Shown piece by piece: positions 54,243 to 64,000 of a stretch of 64,000 nt of DNA. The notes beneath the pieces are model-generated. The model made no database searches. It was not told the origin of the DNA and was given only the letters and a program-made list of their open reading frames with translations. The stretch is from Platanthera guangdongensis (taxonomy: Eukaryota > Streptophyta > Magnoliopsida > Asparagales > Orchidaceae): assembly GCA_039583875.1 (NCBI GenBank), contig CM077153.1, positions 112,712,568-112,776,567 on the forward strand, given 5' to 3'. Both the position numbers and the translations under genes were made by a program. The stretch's first letter is position 1. Every line of letters begins with the position of its first letter.

Positions 54243-56284
54243 ATGGATGTGATGTCATCAATGTTAACCCGCAACAAGAAACCGCCAGAAACGAAGCAGA
54301 GCCGGAGCGAGAACTCGAATGATTCTGCCCGTCAGACTGCCAAGAAGACTGGGAAGCCGGAGACATCAGCGGCTTCTGGAGCTGAAAAGAGGCCGACAGA
54401 GATCGTCGGCGGACCATCGCAGGCCGCAGTAGATCCCAAAGCGGTTTCGAAGGCTGCTCCACTGCAAACCGGAATTGCCAAATCCTTCGACCTGACTTTC
54501 TCTCCATCAGGAGAACCACTCCTAAAAATCGGTGGGACGGAGGAGAAGAGTGTTGAATCTGGGAAACCGTTCGAATTGCCGGGCAAGGTCGACTTAATCG
54601 TTGTGGATGACAACGAGCCGGAGAAGGCGCAGGAACCCGAGCGGACTTTGGTTGAACAGCACAAGCGGACTGAAAAGGTGTTCGGCTCCCTGAAACGGCG
54701 GAAAGAAAGGAGCAAAACCCTTGAAGAAAGGATGAAGAGAAAGATGAGGAAGCTGCATGCCAGAAACCAGAACATTTCTGAAAAGACCGGCGCGGACAGT
54801 CTGCAACACAGGCCGCACGAGAAGGAGGTACCCGATAACCCGCCCACACCGGATTACAAACCGAGCGAACTGGAGGGTACACCTGCGGTTAGCGATTCGC
54901 TGAGCGAGCTCCTGAAGGGCATGGAGACTCTCCAGCAGCAAGACGCGCTATTGTCGACACCAGCGGCCTCTGAGGAGGTTGACCGCCCCGACATCCAGGT
55001 TATTGGGGAGAAGCCTGGCGAACCGGCTTCCGCGGCTTCTGAAGGAGCCGAGAAACTGAAGCTTCGCGAGAAGATGGAGGAGATGAAGAAACTGATCGCC
55101 GATAAGCCGGTGGTGACCGCACTTCCATTGCTGCAAGGTAAACACCGGGATGTTAGGCGAATTATTAAATTCTACAAGTCGCGGTCGAGGAAGAAGGGGG
55201 CGAATATTATATTAAATCTGCCGGCCAGCTTTTTCCTGACCACGGCTCAATTGAAAAGCCGAGCTAAGGAAACCGAGCGGCTATGGAAAGAAAAGCTGAA
55301 GAGGATAGATCCTGAGCGGCTCAGGCGGCCAGTGATTAAAATTCATTCCGCGGCCTCTGGAGGAGATAAACATCAAACCGGCGGTCTTATCCTACCGATT
55401 TTCTTGCTAGAATGTCGCAACAATCCGGCTGAACCTGATTGCGGTTTCTCTTCTGCAGGTGTACCGGAGACCGCGATGAAACCGGGCAACTTGACGTCGT
55501 TTTTGTCTATGCTGCCACCGCCTCCGCCTCCAAGTGTTCGCGAGAAGGAGATGGCCGACTTCCAGAAGGACGTCGGTACGCTGCAGGCGGCTTTGGACGC
55601 AGCCACCGAAACCCTGCGGATTAAAGACGAACAGCAGCGGGTTGCCCAGGAGGCCGCGGAAAAAAGGATCCAAGAGTTGCAAACCACCCTGGAGCAAGAG
55701 ACCACAAGGTTGCAAACTGCGCTTGAGCAGGAGACCGCGAGGCTGAAGACTGCGATGGAACAAGAGACTGCCAGGCTCCAGACCGCGAGGAAGGAAGAGA
55801 CCGCCAGGCTCCAGACCGCGATGGAAACTGCTGAGGCGAAGATTGCTGAGATGCAGGTCGCCCTGGAGCAGGAAAGGATGGAGAAGTACTTGCTGATGGC
55901 CGCGCGGCTGGAAGGAGACAGAGAAGAGATCCCACATGCTGAAGGCGGCGAGAACCAAGACCTGCCGGCGGAGACCGGCGGAGAACAGCGGCCTGCACTA
56001 CCAACTCCTGCAGAGTTGCCGGGTACTAGCCGCCCGGCCTCTGGCGAGACTTCGCATCCGCCGGTGGCCGCGGCGCCTAACCAGGTCGCAGTTCCAAGGG
56101 TCTGGGGGTTCAGGCGATCCCCATGATACCGTTTGCGAGAGTAGAGCGCGACGCTGCGCGAGTTCATCGGTCACTGCATGCGCTTCACAATCTGGTTAGC
56201 CAGGTGTACGTTGCGATTGTGCAGACCGGTGAACAGGTCGCGCACATAGGAAGAGACAGGCCGGAAGACGACAAACGATCCTGA
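54243..56284 (+). pseudogene. Antisense gene 1 (aORF1) of element D, near-intact
   Basis: Open from ATG 54243 to 56126 (about 627 aa); the conserved end continues one frame back from the overlapping ATGA at 56123-56126 to a TGA at 56282-56284. Parts in order: disordered Lys/Ser-rich N-terminus; KSFDLTFSPSGEPLLKIGG; NLS-like SLKRRKERSKTLEERMKRKMRKLHA; block SLQHRPHEKEVPD; acidic middle; coiled-coil KLKLREKMEEMKKL; WKEKLKRIDPERLRRPVIKI; a possible 75-bp GT-AG intron (55384-55458) that is a multiple of three and open; then four 11-residue coiled-coil repeats (EQETARLQTAM type) and a Pro/Ala-rich stretch. The out-of-frame tail (FARVERDAARVHRSLHALHNL) matches SRVDREAAHMHRTINVIHHHL of C, so one frameshift has occurred near 56095-56123. 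It faces against gag. Function unknown. Confidence 0.8.
55692..55823 (+). repeat. Four 33-bp tandem repeats in aORF1 of D
   Basis: Units 55692-55724, 55725-55757, 55758-55790 and 55791-55823 each encode 11 residues of the form E-Q-E-T-A-R-L-Q-T-A-x, a hendecad coiled-coil pattern. Element A keeps the first two before its deletion. B and C have coiled coil here but not these repeats. Confidence 0.85.
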
Positions 56285-56698
56285 GCGACTTGAGAGAACT
56301 AAGCCGCGCGGACATTCGTATATTATGTTGTAATATATATTTTTTCTCTGGATGTTGAACAATTTTATTGCTGTAAACTGTTGTATTCTATTATGATGCG
56401 AACTGAATGCGGCTTATGCGGTTGAATTTATAATCCACATGTCTGCTGCTTTGTTCTGAGAAATTTAAAGATTAGGATAGTAGCCGCGCGGTCTGGCGAA
56501 CAGAGCGCCGGCTTGAATACTTGATATCCACATGATTTGCCATAGAATTTTTCTAAGTGCAGGGAAATAGCCGTGCGGACTGACGGACTAAACGGCGGCT
56601 TGGTCACTAAGCTGACCTGCACTTCCAGCAGACTTAGGCCGTGCGGCGTGACGACTAGCCGCGATTTGACGTCGGGCACTGTAGCTTCACGGATTTTC
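56285..56698. other. Spacer between aORF1 and aORF2 of D
   Basis: Non-coding. AT-rich after the aORF1 end (possible poly(A) signals near 56325-56345), then repeated GCCGCGCGG-type motifs at about 56302, 56483, 56571 and 56638. No other feature seen. Confidence 0.55.
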
Positions 56699-56706
56699 TA
56701 TAAATA
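56699..56706 (+). promoter_or_regulatory. TATA box of aORF2 in element D
   Basis: TATAAATA in TTTCTATAAATAGAGCAG, 45 bp before the ATG at 56744, a classic plant TATA context. Confidence 0.65.
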
Positions 56707-56743
56707 GAGCAGATCCCGTAGATTTCATCACAAATCAAGAAGG

Positions 56744-58542
56744 ATGCGGGCTAAGTCCAAGTCGTTGCGGTCTGACAAGGCCACTGCGGTTAGGACAGAC
56801 GCGGCCTCCGCTTTCCACTCAGCTGACCATAAAGAATGCCGGCTTACAAAAGCCGAGCTGGATGACTTTGTCGAGAAACACATGCAAGGAAGTCCGCTGA
56901 TCGCGCGGCTTCCCCGACAGGATGAGCGGATCAACTCCTCCAATGCAAATCAGATCGCGGTCCCCATCGACCACTTCGACTGCGGCTTCAGCTTCCCGGT
57001 CCTGCTAGAGGCCGTAGCGGTCTTCGACCACTACGGGGTTGTGCCGGGACAACTACCCCCAAACTCGATAGCCGCCATTTACAGCTTCATCTCCTACCTC
57101 AGGTCGGAAAGAGTCCGCTTCTCTATAAGGCTCTTCCGAGAGTGCTTCTCGGTGCGGTCTATCCCGGACTCCGGGACAAAGATCTTCCGGGGGCACCTCT
57201 ACTTCGGCTGCAGAGGGCTGAAGATAGTCAAATTGGCCAACAAGATCGCGAACTGGCCGGAGCGGTTTCTCATCTTCGAGGGAAACCTGGGGTTGCTGCC
57301 AGTCGACCCCCAGATCCGCGAAGAGGCCGCCTTTGGGAGCAGCGGCTTGGACGGCGTCGAGAAGGAGATTTACAACTTCTTCAAAGGCGAGCGGCTTCAT
57401 GTAAACCACTACATCTCGCTGTTGCCGTCTCTAGTTGGAATTGAGGCGGAAGACAGTAAGTTCCAAGCCGGCCGAACTGCATACTTAGCCGCACGGCCTG
57501 ATAACTAACATTGCTTCTATCTTTGCAGCTGCTGTGGCAGTCCCGCTGAACAAGCCGCAAACTCCTGGCGGCCTGACTCTCACTCAAAGAGAGAAGAGAG
57601 TGAGGCGTGCCAAGCCGGCGCGGGTTGCGGAGGAGGAGGAGTCGGACTCCTCTGGAGAGTTCATTCTGCAAGGAACCGGCAGCAGCTTGAAGGATGTCCA
57701 CGGCGATCCGGCCTTGCGGTGGAGTCCGGACCGCAAGTCGGTGACGATCTCCACCGCCCTCCCCTACTGGGGAGCAGAAGAAGTAAGCCGCCACGCCAGC
57801 GCGGTTGGCGGCGCGCTGTATGGCAAGCGCAACTTGAGGGCTATGCGACGAGTTCCTCCAGACGACCTGCCGCGGCTAGCCGCGCAAGTCGGCGCGAGGA
57901 GCTTCGTGGCAAGTCACTTCATGGTCCTTGCCTACAAGCAACTGATGAAGGAGAACAGCGGCCTGAAGACACAGTTAGGCGAACAACAAGAAGAGAACAA
58001 GCAGCTTAAGGAAAAGGAGGCGGTAAGTCATTACCAATACTCGTGCGGTTAGCATTATGTAACCGCGCGACCTTACCTTTACTTTTGCTTTGCAGGAAAT
58101 GTATAACCCGGCCAATCCCATCTTCCAAGACCAAGTCTTCCCCCAACTCGTCCAAGGGATTGATGGAGCGCTTAACCGCCTCCGGGACCTTGGCGGCTTG
58201 GCCACCGGCTTCACCGACTTTACATGTGCCGACATCTACCCCTCCCTGAAAGAGCAGGTGGCCGACGTCAATAGGTCGATCAAGGGCAAGGCCAAGGTCG
58301 GGGAAGAAGTCGGCGAGGTGGTCGGAGACGCGGTGGAAGAGGTCGGCCAGGGAAGCCGGAGTCCACGCACATCGCCTGAGTCCGGCGGCCAAGAATCGGA
58401 GACCGCGCGGCCAGACTCGACAACTTCTGGCGGTTCAGCGAGCTCCGCAACTAGCAGCGGATACTCTCTATCATCCGTCGACATTGGCGATGGCAGTGAT
58501 TTGGATTCTCCTGCGACTAAGAAGCTCAAACCGGGCGATTAG
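56744..58542 (+). CDS. Antisense gene 2 (aORF2) of element D: intact after splicing, 550 aa
   Basis: Three exons: 56744-57455, 57529-58022 and 58096-58542 (712+494+447 nt = 551 codons with stop). Introns 57456-57528 (73 bp, GTAAGTTC...TCTTTGCAG) and 58023-58095 (73 bp, GTAAGTCA...GCTTTGCAG) keep the frame exactly. ATG 56744 follows the TATA by 45 bp. Exon 1 resembles the Transposase_28 family: AVPIDHFDCGFSFPVLLEA, FDHYGVVPGQLPPNSIAAIYSF, FRECFSVRSI, FRGHLYFGCRGLKIVKLANKI, FLIFEGNLG. Exon 2 has a basic stretch (TLTQREKRVRRAKPARV), an SDSSGEF acidic patch, and ends in a Gln/Glu/Lys coiled coil. Exon 3 has a helical start, then a Ser/Gly-rich tail ending KKLKPGD. Intron phases (1, 0) equal those of C. 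The product's role is unknown; the NLS-like patches suggest a nuclear protein (inference). Confidence 0.87.
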
Positions 58543-60057
58543 AAAATCTATAACTTGTTTTTGTATTTTGAACTTTTTGATATCGGCGGTATTGTTTTTG
58601 TAACCGCGCGATTAATATTTTGTAATACTTAATGAAATAGAAATGAAGGCAATTTTACCTTTCTTTTTGTTACATCTCACTTTTCTTACTTGACTAAGTC
58701 CGCGCGGTCTCAGATTAGCTTCCGATTTAAAATATAAGTATGTAAACCGGCTGAGTTTGCGCTGCGACTTCAACAAAGCTATCCGCAAGAGAGAGATATT
58801 TTCCTGCGGTTTATACTGGAGTGCACGTCGACGATAAGCCGAGCGGCTAATAACTTAAACCGCAATTTTCCTTGATGAATTATTCAACGTTATCTGCTGG
58901 AAGAGCTGAATTGCCGCGGCTTGCTCATACATAAACCGTGACCGCTAAGCCGCGCGGCCACCTGTCGCAGTCGGCTGACATCCATAACATTGAAATATTA
59001 GATTGCGGCTAGGGTGAACTCTGAAACGAATTGCCCATTTGATTAAAGGAACAAGAATAGAGAAACAAGCTTCGGCTTCCGATAATACAGGCTGATATAG
59101 GCATATGGAAGCCGGGAATTTTTGTGACGACAGTTCGCTGATTAGCTAATATAATTAATACCATAAGTCGGCAGATCAAAGCCAGGAATTAAATGTCAGA
59201 CGCAGGTCGGGCGACTTCCTTTCCATATGAATAACAAACCGGCAATTGATATATTTGAGCCAAATAAGATACTGAATAGCGGATAGGCGGACGTAAGTCG
59301 GCCGAGTTCCCAAATATATTAATGATAATTCGGCAGGTAGGAACAGGAAAGCTAAAAAACTTAAGCCGGAATATGAAACCGGGCGGCTTGTGTAATTAAT
59401 TATACAACCTGCACAGGCCGCTTAGTAAAACCGCGAGATAGCGGATAGGCGCGTGTTGTCCTGCAAAAATAGGTGAAGACATGCACTTATGTGTCAATGT
59501 GGGCAGGTGCGTGTGGCGTTGCTTTCCACACAAAGAACACATAAGCGGGATCGAAATTCTTAAAATCCATGACCGATGTCAAGCGGGACAAGTACGCAAC
59601 GTCTGCGACTGAAGTCAAGCAGGACAAGTACGCAATGTCTGCGACGAAGGTCAAGCGGGACATGTACGTAATGCCTGTCTGTGACTGAAGTCATCCGTGA
59701 CGGGTACGCAATGTCTGTGACTAAAGGCCAAGCGGAAAACCCACTACACATCTGCGACTGAAGTCAAGCGGGATGTGGAGGGCTTAGGAATTCGAAAGGG
59801 GCTCTTGCCCCTACATGCATGCATATTGGCATAAAGAGTAAAGCTAAAAATAAGCTTCAAAAGAAAAAGTAACATTTGCATGATGTTAAGGAAGTGACAA
59901 AGGATATATATATGTAGTTTTATCATGCCTTATTAATACCGATTGTGAAGGAGATGTTATGTACTATTCTGAACATAAGCACTTTTCTTTATAAAAAGAA
60001 AGAGGAATCACTGCTTGAATTATTGAGCAAGAAATGGAAGATTGCCTTAGAGAGTTA
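58543..60057. other. Spacer between aORF2 and gag in D
   Basis: 1.5 kb non-coding. AATGAAATAG-type poly(A) signals near 58630 follow aORF2. GCCGCGCGG and AACCGC motifs are frequent up to about 59460. One copy of the GGGCAGGTGC...GCGTTGCTTTCC motif lies at about 59500-59530, then tandem repeats at 59571-59781, then an AT-rich end next to the gag stop. Confidence 0.6.
59571..59781. repeat. Degenerate tandem repeats in the D spacer
   Basis: About five units of 36-50 bp with the core GTCAAGCGGGACAAGTACGC followed by an (A)ATGTCTGCGACTGAA-like stretch. Units vary in length and drift in sequence. Confidence 0.75.
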
Positions 60058-61167
60058 CTAAATAACATATTCTTGCAACTTTCCAGCTCTTACAAGTTGA
60101 TTAGCCAATTCCCTGAGAGCTATGCAATCTTCTGCTAGATGACCAATATCTTTATGATACTTGCAAACAAGCTGCTCGTGCCGATACTTGATTTTGTATT
60201 TCATACGCCGAGGCTTCTTGAACTCAGGCATTCCCTGAATGATTATCAAAAGATCTTCCATAGGAATTTTGAACTTAACATACTTACCTGAACCTTTTCC
60301 ATACTTTGGAATTTTATCCTGGAGAATATAAGGAGACTTGGAATATTCAACTTGCAAAACATCTTGTGAGGAAATAGATTGCTGTTGACCAGAAGTCCCT
60401 TGAGATTGTTTAGCCATTTGATTCAGAAATGAAACATAACCTTTATTTGCCTCTTCGCCCATTATGAATGTATTAACTATATCAATAAGATCTCCGTAGC
60501 TTTTGGGATATTTTGTGGTGAGCTTGAATTTCAATGGGCCTTCTTGAAGTGCATTTATGAAAGCATGCAAGTAATAGTCTTGATGGACGCTACAAAAATC
60601 TAAAACCTCCTTATGAAACCGATCAACAAAATCTGGATTAGACTCGTCAATTCCTTGCTTGATTCGGAAGAGAGCTCCAACGTCTCTTTTCCGCTTCCTG
60701 TAAATAGCGAATCTAGAAATAAATTGACTTCGAAGATCCTTAAAGCTGGTTACTGATCGAGGCGGGAGGCTATAAAACCATTCTCTTGCAACATTGCCAA
60801 AAGATATAACGAAGAGTTTGCATTTTACTCCATTTGACACTTTTCTCAGTGAAATAGCTGATTCAAAAGCTTGCAGATGAGAAAACGGATCATCACATCC
60901 AGAATACTCCGGGATACGCGGTACTCTGAAGTCATCGGAGACAGTATCCCACTAAATTCGATTAATGAATGGAGAAGGGGCCTCTTCTTCGTCCTCACAA
61001 AGAGGTTCATTTGCAACAGATTCTAGTCCACGCTCAACACTGTTTGCAAAAATTTCTCTATGAGGGTCCACAACCTCACTATTAAAATACGAGCAATCCT
61101 GCACTTCTGAGAAATCTGTAGTCACTGAGATGCGGCTTGATTTACCATGACCCTTTGCAGGATTCAT
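60058..61167 (-). pseudogene. gag-like gene of element D, one in-frame stop
   Basis: A 369-codon frame from ATG 61167 (MNPAKG) to the stop at 60058, interrupted by a single TAG at 60952-60954 where element G has CGG (DRIRWDT). Acidic N-terminus; core with FRVPRIPEYSGCDDPFSHLQAFES, AREWFYSLPP, FVDRFHKEV, EGPLKFKLTTK and YGDLIDIVNTF; knuckle CKYHKDIGHLAEDC (C-x2-H-x4-H-x4-C) near 60150. The frame ends about 30 residues after the knuckle with no protease, in contrast to C, where the same region runs into pol. It would supply structural protein, or be packaged by gag of B/C/H-type elements. Confidence 0.88.
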
Positions 61168-61422
61168 CCTGAAAAGAGAGAAATAGTCGAACTTTTTCAA
61201 GAGACCGCAGATCAGCGGCGGCTTAACGCGGCGGCTAGACGATACTGCAAACCGATAAGAAGACCGACTGAAAAGAGAGCGGATAGAAATGCCAAGTTCC
61301 ACAGTGCGGGATGCGGGCTGAAAGCCTTAGCCGGCGAAGTCGCGGCTTGCTCGACAGGACGCCGAACCCTAGAGGATAGAGAGGTCTAATTAGCTAGACC
61401 GCTGATTTCATCGATTAGTCGA

Positions 61423-61444
61423 GATCTGAAGGTCGCGTGTTAAC
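61423..61444 (-). other. Primer-site candidate of element D
   Basis: Plus strand GATCTGAAGGTCGCGTG followed by TTAAC, ending at the LTR (61445). It is shared with G, B and C. The block looks like an internal stretch of a tRNA (anticodon stem to T arm). Confidence 0.42.
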
Positions 61445-62106
61445 TGTTGATGCACGAAAACGGACAGGGAGTCGGGCACCACCAGCTAACGGTTCGAACA
61501 CCGGGGAATAGGGGAGGAAAGGAGAAGACTGTCCACCTATCGGTTACTAGCGGTCGCGGCTAAAGGACCGGAAAAGGGGGCCGCTGGCAGCGGCAACAGC
61601 AGAGTTCGCCCGCCGCGGCTTAAATGCCACTCTTGCGGCGGGCTTTCCTTTACTTAAAAATGAGAAACAGTTACAACGAGTAAAAGAGGAAGCCGGCCGG
61701 ACTACAAGCCGCAATACACTAGACTTGAGACCGCAGCACTTAACAGGCGAGCTCCTGGATCCCAGTCAGCGTGTCTTGTGGAGTGCACCCTCCCCCTATT
61801 TATAGGCTCGGGGGCCTGCCCAAACGGGCAGGGCTAAAGTTACCGGCTGCCCGGGGTACAGGAGAACCGGGCAGAGGTGAGGGGAAGCAAAAGAGAAAGA
61901 AACAAGAAAGGAGGGAAGCCGCGCGGCCTGGCGGATTCCTCCTGGCGAGCTGACGGCTGGGTCCTTGGGCCTTGTCGCTGAGCAGGGTCGGCGTTGGCAG
62001 CGGCCTGACATGGAGACCGCCCGGCTTGGGAGGCTTGGCGGCTTGAATACTCAGACCGCCCGGTCTGGAAAACTGCGCGGGCAGGTCGCGGATTCCGGGC
62101 TTATCA
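61445..62106 (-). repeat. 5' LTR of element D
   Basis: 662 bp, pairing with 53392-54053. TATA on the minus strand at 61797-61804, with the hairpin beside it. A leader of about 255 bp (61168-61422) separates it from gag. Confidence 0.95.
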
Positions 62107-64000
62107 ACGCAGTTGTAATTAAGGCTGTTATTGGAGATTTCACAGTTGATAGGATTCTCATTGACACTGGAAGCTCAGTCAACCTGGTGTATAAATCTAC
62201 CTTTGAAGCCCTGAAGACTGGAAAACCTCTGCTTTCCACCGAAGGTCCACTCTACGGCTTCTCTGGGGAGAGAAAAGAAGTTGAAGGAAGTGTCATCCTG
62301 CTAGTAAAGCTTGGAGGGGAAACCAAGCAAGTTCAATTCATAGTGGTTGATGCTCCCAGTAGCTATCACGCCATTTTCGGCAGACCTTAGTTGAACAAGT
62401 ATCAAGCGGTGGTCTCAACTTACCACCTCGCGATCAAGTTTTTCGCCGATGGACGGATGTGCCGGGTCAGGTGTGACCCAAGGAGAGCAAGGGAGTGCTA
62501 TGTTCGCATTGTTAACATGGCTGATGCAAGTCCTTCCATTGCTCCAGCAGCAGCTGCAGAAGCCTCTCCAAGTTCAGAAACTGCTGCTGAAGGAGGAGCT
62601 CACCTGGAACCTGGCCAGGTGACGCAAGGAGTCCCCATTGCTGAGGGGGAGGAGAGAAAGCTCTCCATCAACTCGGAATTGCCTGAAGATCAAAAGGCCG
62701 AGCTGATCTCCTGCTTGTTGAAGAACCTGGATGTCTTCGCCTGGTCAGCAGAGGACATGCCAGGCGTGGATCCGGATGTTGCTTGCCACCACCTTAATAT
62801 TGATCCCAACTTCAAGCCTGTGCAGCAGAAGAAAAGAGATGTAGCAACGAAGCTTGCTGAAACAATAAGAGAGGAGGTCGCGAAGCTTCTCAAGGCAAAT
62901 TTCATTAGTGAAATTCAATACCCAACCTGGATATCCAATGTTGTAATGGTTAAAAAACCAGGAGGGAAGTGGCGCATGTGTGTAGACTTTACAAAACTTA
63001 ATAAAGCATGACCCAAATATTGTTACCCCTTGCCTCGGATAGATTCTTTAGTTGATTTTGCGGTAGGGTACTCCTTTATGAGCTTTTTAGATGCATTTTT
63101 TGGTTATCACCAAATAAGAATTCATAAACCTGACGTTCCTCATACGTCATTCATTACCAATGATGGTTGCTACTGTTATCTTGTGATGCACTTTGGGCTT
63201 AAAAATGCTGGTGCAACCTACCAACGCATGACGGACCGTGTATTTAAGCAACAGAAAGGAAGAAACCTAGAAGTTTATGTAGACGACCTCTTGATTAAGA
63301 GTAAGTCTTTTTTTCTACACTTGCAAGATCTAGCAGAGACGTTCGCTACTCCGCGTAGATATAAAATGAAGCTCAAGCCATTGAAGTGCACCTTTGGGGC
63401 GAGTAAGGGGAAGTTCCTTGGTCATCTCCTTACTCCAGTGGGACTTGCCCCCAATCCAGACAAAGTAAAAGCTATTCTTGACATGCCTCCCCCCCCCGTT
63501 CACCTAAGGAAGTTCAACAGTTAGGGGGGAGGTTAGCAGGTCTCGCGAGGTTCCTCTCACGTGTTGGAGACAGGAGTGCTCCTTTCTTTAAAACTCTTCG
63601 AGGAGCGTCCAAGTTTGAATGGACAGAAGAGTGTTCTCAGGTCTTTGAGCAGTTGAAGAAGCAGCTGACTTCAACACCTCTGCTCTAGAGTCCTCGGCCA
63701 GGGGAGATGCTTTTCTTGTACTTAGGAGTTGGCCCTGAGGCAGTCAGCTCTGTTCTTCTTCGATAAGAAAGCAGGAAACAGTTCCCGATTTATTATGTTA
63801 GACATATTCTGAAAAGTGCAGAGACACGGTATCCGATTCTGGAGAAGTTAGCCTTGGCACTAGTCATGTCAGCTCGAAGACTCCCTTCGTATTTCAAAGC
63901 GCACTCAATTCGAGTTGTTACTGATCAACCTTTGAAAGGAATGTTGGAGAAACCGGAGCATTCGGGCAGATTAGCCAAATGGGCAATAGAATTGGGTGAA
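62107..64000 (+). pseudogene. Element H pol: protease, RT and RNase H (Tat lineage)
   Basis: Resumes H after insertion D, in frame (FDDA|VVIKAV), and runs off the right edge. Protease IDTGSSVNL at about 62159; a TAG at 62388-62390 replaces the Leu of GRPLLN in C. RT: KKPGGKWRMCVDFTKLNKA then TGA at 63009-63011; FLDAFFGYHQIRIHKPD; intact YVDDLLIKSKS near 63275; then a poly-C run (about 63488-63496) shifts the frame. RNase H in the new frame (YVRHILKSAETRYPILEKLALALV; TDQPLKGMLEKPEHSGRLAKW) with stops near 63688 and 63764. It is very close to C over this stretch (30240-32140). Confidence 0.9.

Larger units (their letters stand above)
53392..62106 (-). mobile_element. Element D: complete gag-only Tat-like ambisense element (8.7 kb)
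   Basis: Minus orientation. 5' LTR (62106-61445), primer-site candidate (61444-61423), leader, gag-like gene (61167-60058), spacer (60057-58543), antisense genes on the plus strand (aORF1 54243-56284; aORF2 56744-58542), polypurine-tract block (54079-54054) and 3' LTR (54053-53392). TSD ACGCA at 53387-53391 and 62107-62111. The LTRs are both 662 bp with about ten differences by eye (near 1.5%), making it the youngest complete insertion I can date here. No protease, RT or integrase sequence is present, so it must depend on another element for movement. Confidence 0.95.

Noticed and set aside
53392..62106. The reverse reading: aORF strand as true sense strand, gag as antisense
   Set aside because: The LTR TATA boxes, the purine-rich tract next to the other LTR, and the standard gag-pol order from the leader all agree on gag(-pol) as sense. 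TG...CA ends alone could not decide.

Overview
This is a stretch of flowering-plant nuclear DNA made almost wholly of nested LTR retrotransposons. The evidence is Ty3/gypsy gag-pol of two plant lineages, long LTRs with 5-bp target-site duplications (TSDs), tRNA-iMet and other primer sites, short plant-type GT-AG introns and CAG-to-TAG decay. I found no host gene, tRNA or rRNA gene. I cannot name the species.

Two kinds of element are present. (1) A chromovirus of Tekay/Del type on the minus strand, with LTRs of about 4.8-5.0 kb, arranged internal-LTR-internal-LTR (2175-22396). (2) A set of Tat-like elements with LTRs of 620-760 bp ending ...TGCATCAACA, here called A, B, C, D, F, G and H. B, C and H carry gag-pol of Tat type (C-x2-H-x4-H-x4-C knuckle, RT, RNase H, a second archaeal-type RNase H, integrase). 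D and G carry only a gag-like gene, and D has no pol.

The Tat-like elements are ambisense. After gag or gag-pol and a repeat-rich spacer comes a block of two genes on the opposite strand, just before the polypurine tract and 3' LTR. Antisense gene 1 (aORF1) is a basic, coiled-coil protein. Antisense gene 2 (aORF2) resembles the 'putative gypsy type transposon' (Transposase_28) family. Each has its own TATA box and short GT-AG introns that only make sense on that strand. Removing the two introns of aORF2 gives uninterrupted frames of 550 codons (D) and 570 codons (C).

Layout: G (1-2174) sits in the left chromovirus copy; the chromovirus array (2175-22396) carries A in one LTR (5902-8302) and lies inside F; F resumes at 22397-22729, is split by B (22730-48785), and ends at 48786-50296; C (27659-40901) is inserted in aORF2 of B; 50297-52759 is AT-rich non-coding DNA with GC-rich hairpins; 52760-53285 is a rearranged gag/LTR fragment; H (53286-53391 and 62107-64000) is split by D (53392-62106). 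TSDs seen on both sides: A GGAGT, C CCGAC, D ACGCA, B AAGTC/CAGTC.

The most interesting signals are the spliced antisense genes with their own promoters, and short motifs specific to each subfamily (GCGGACT/AGTCCGC in B, C, F; GCCGCGCGG in A, D, G) packed into LTRs, introns and spacers but absent from pol. This resembles, by inference only, the family-specific motifs recognised by TE-encoded anti-silencing proteins.
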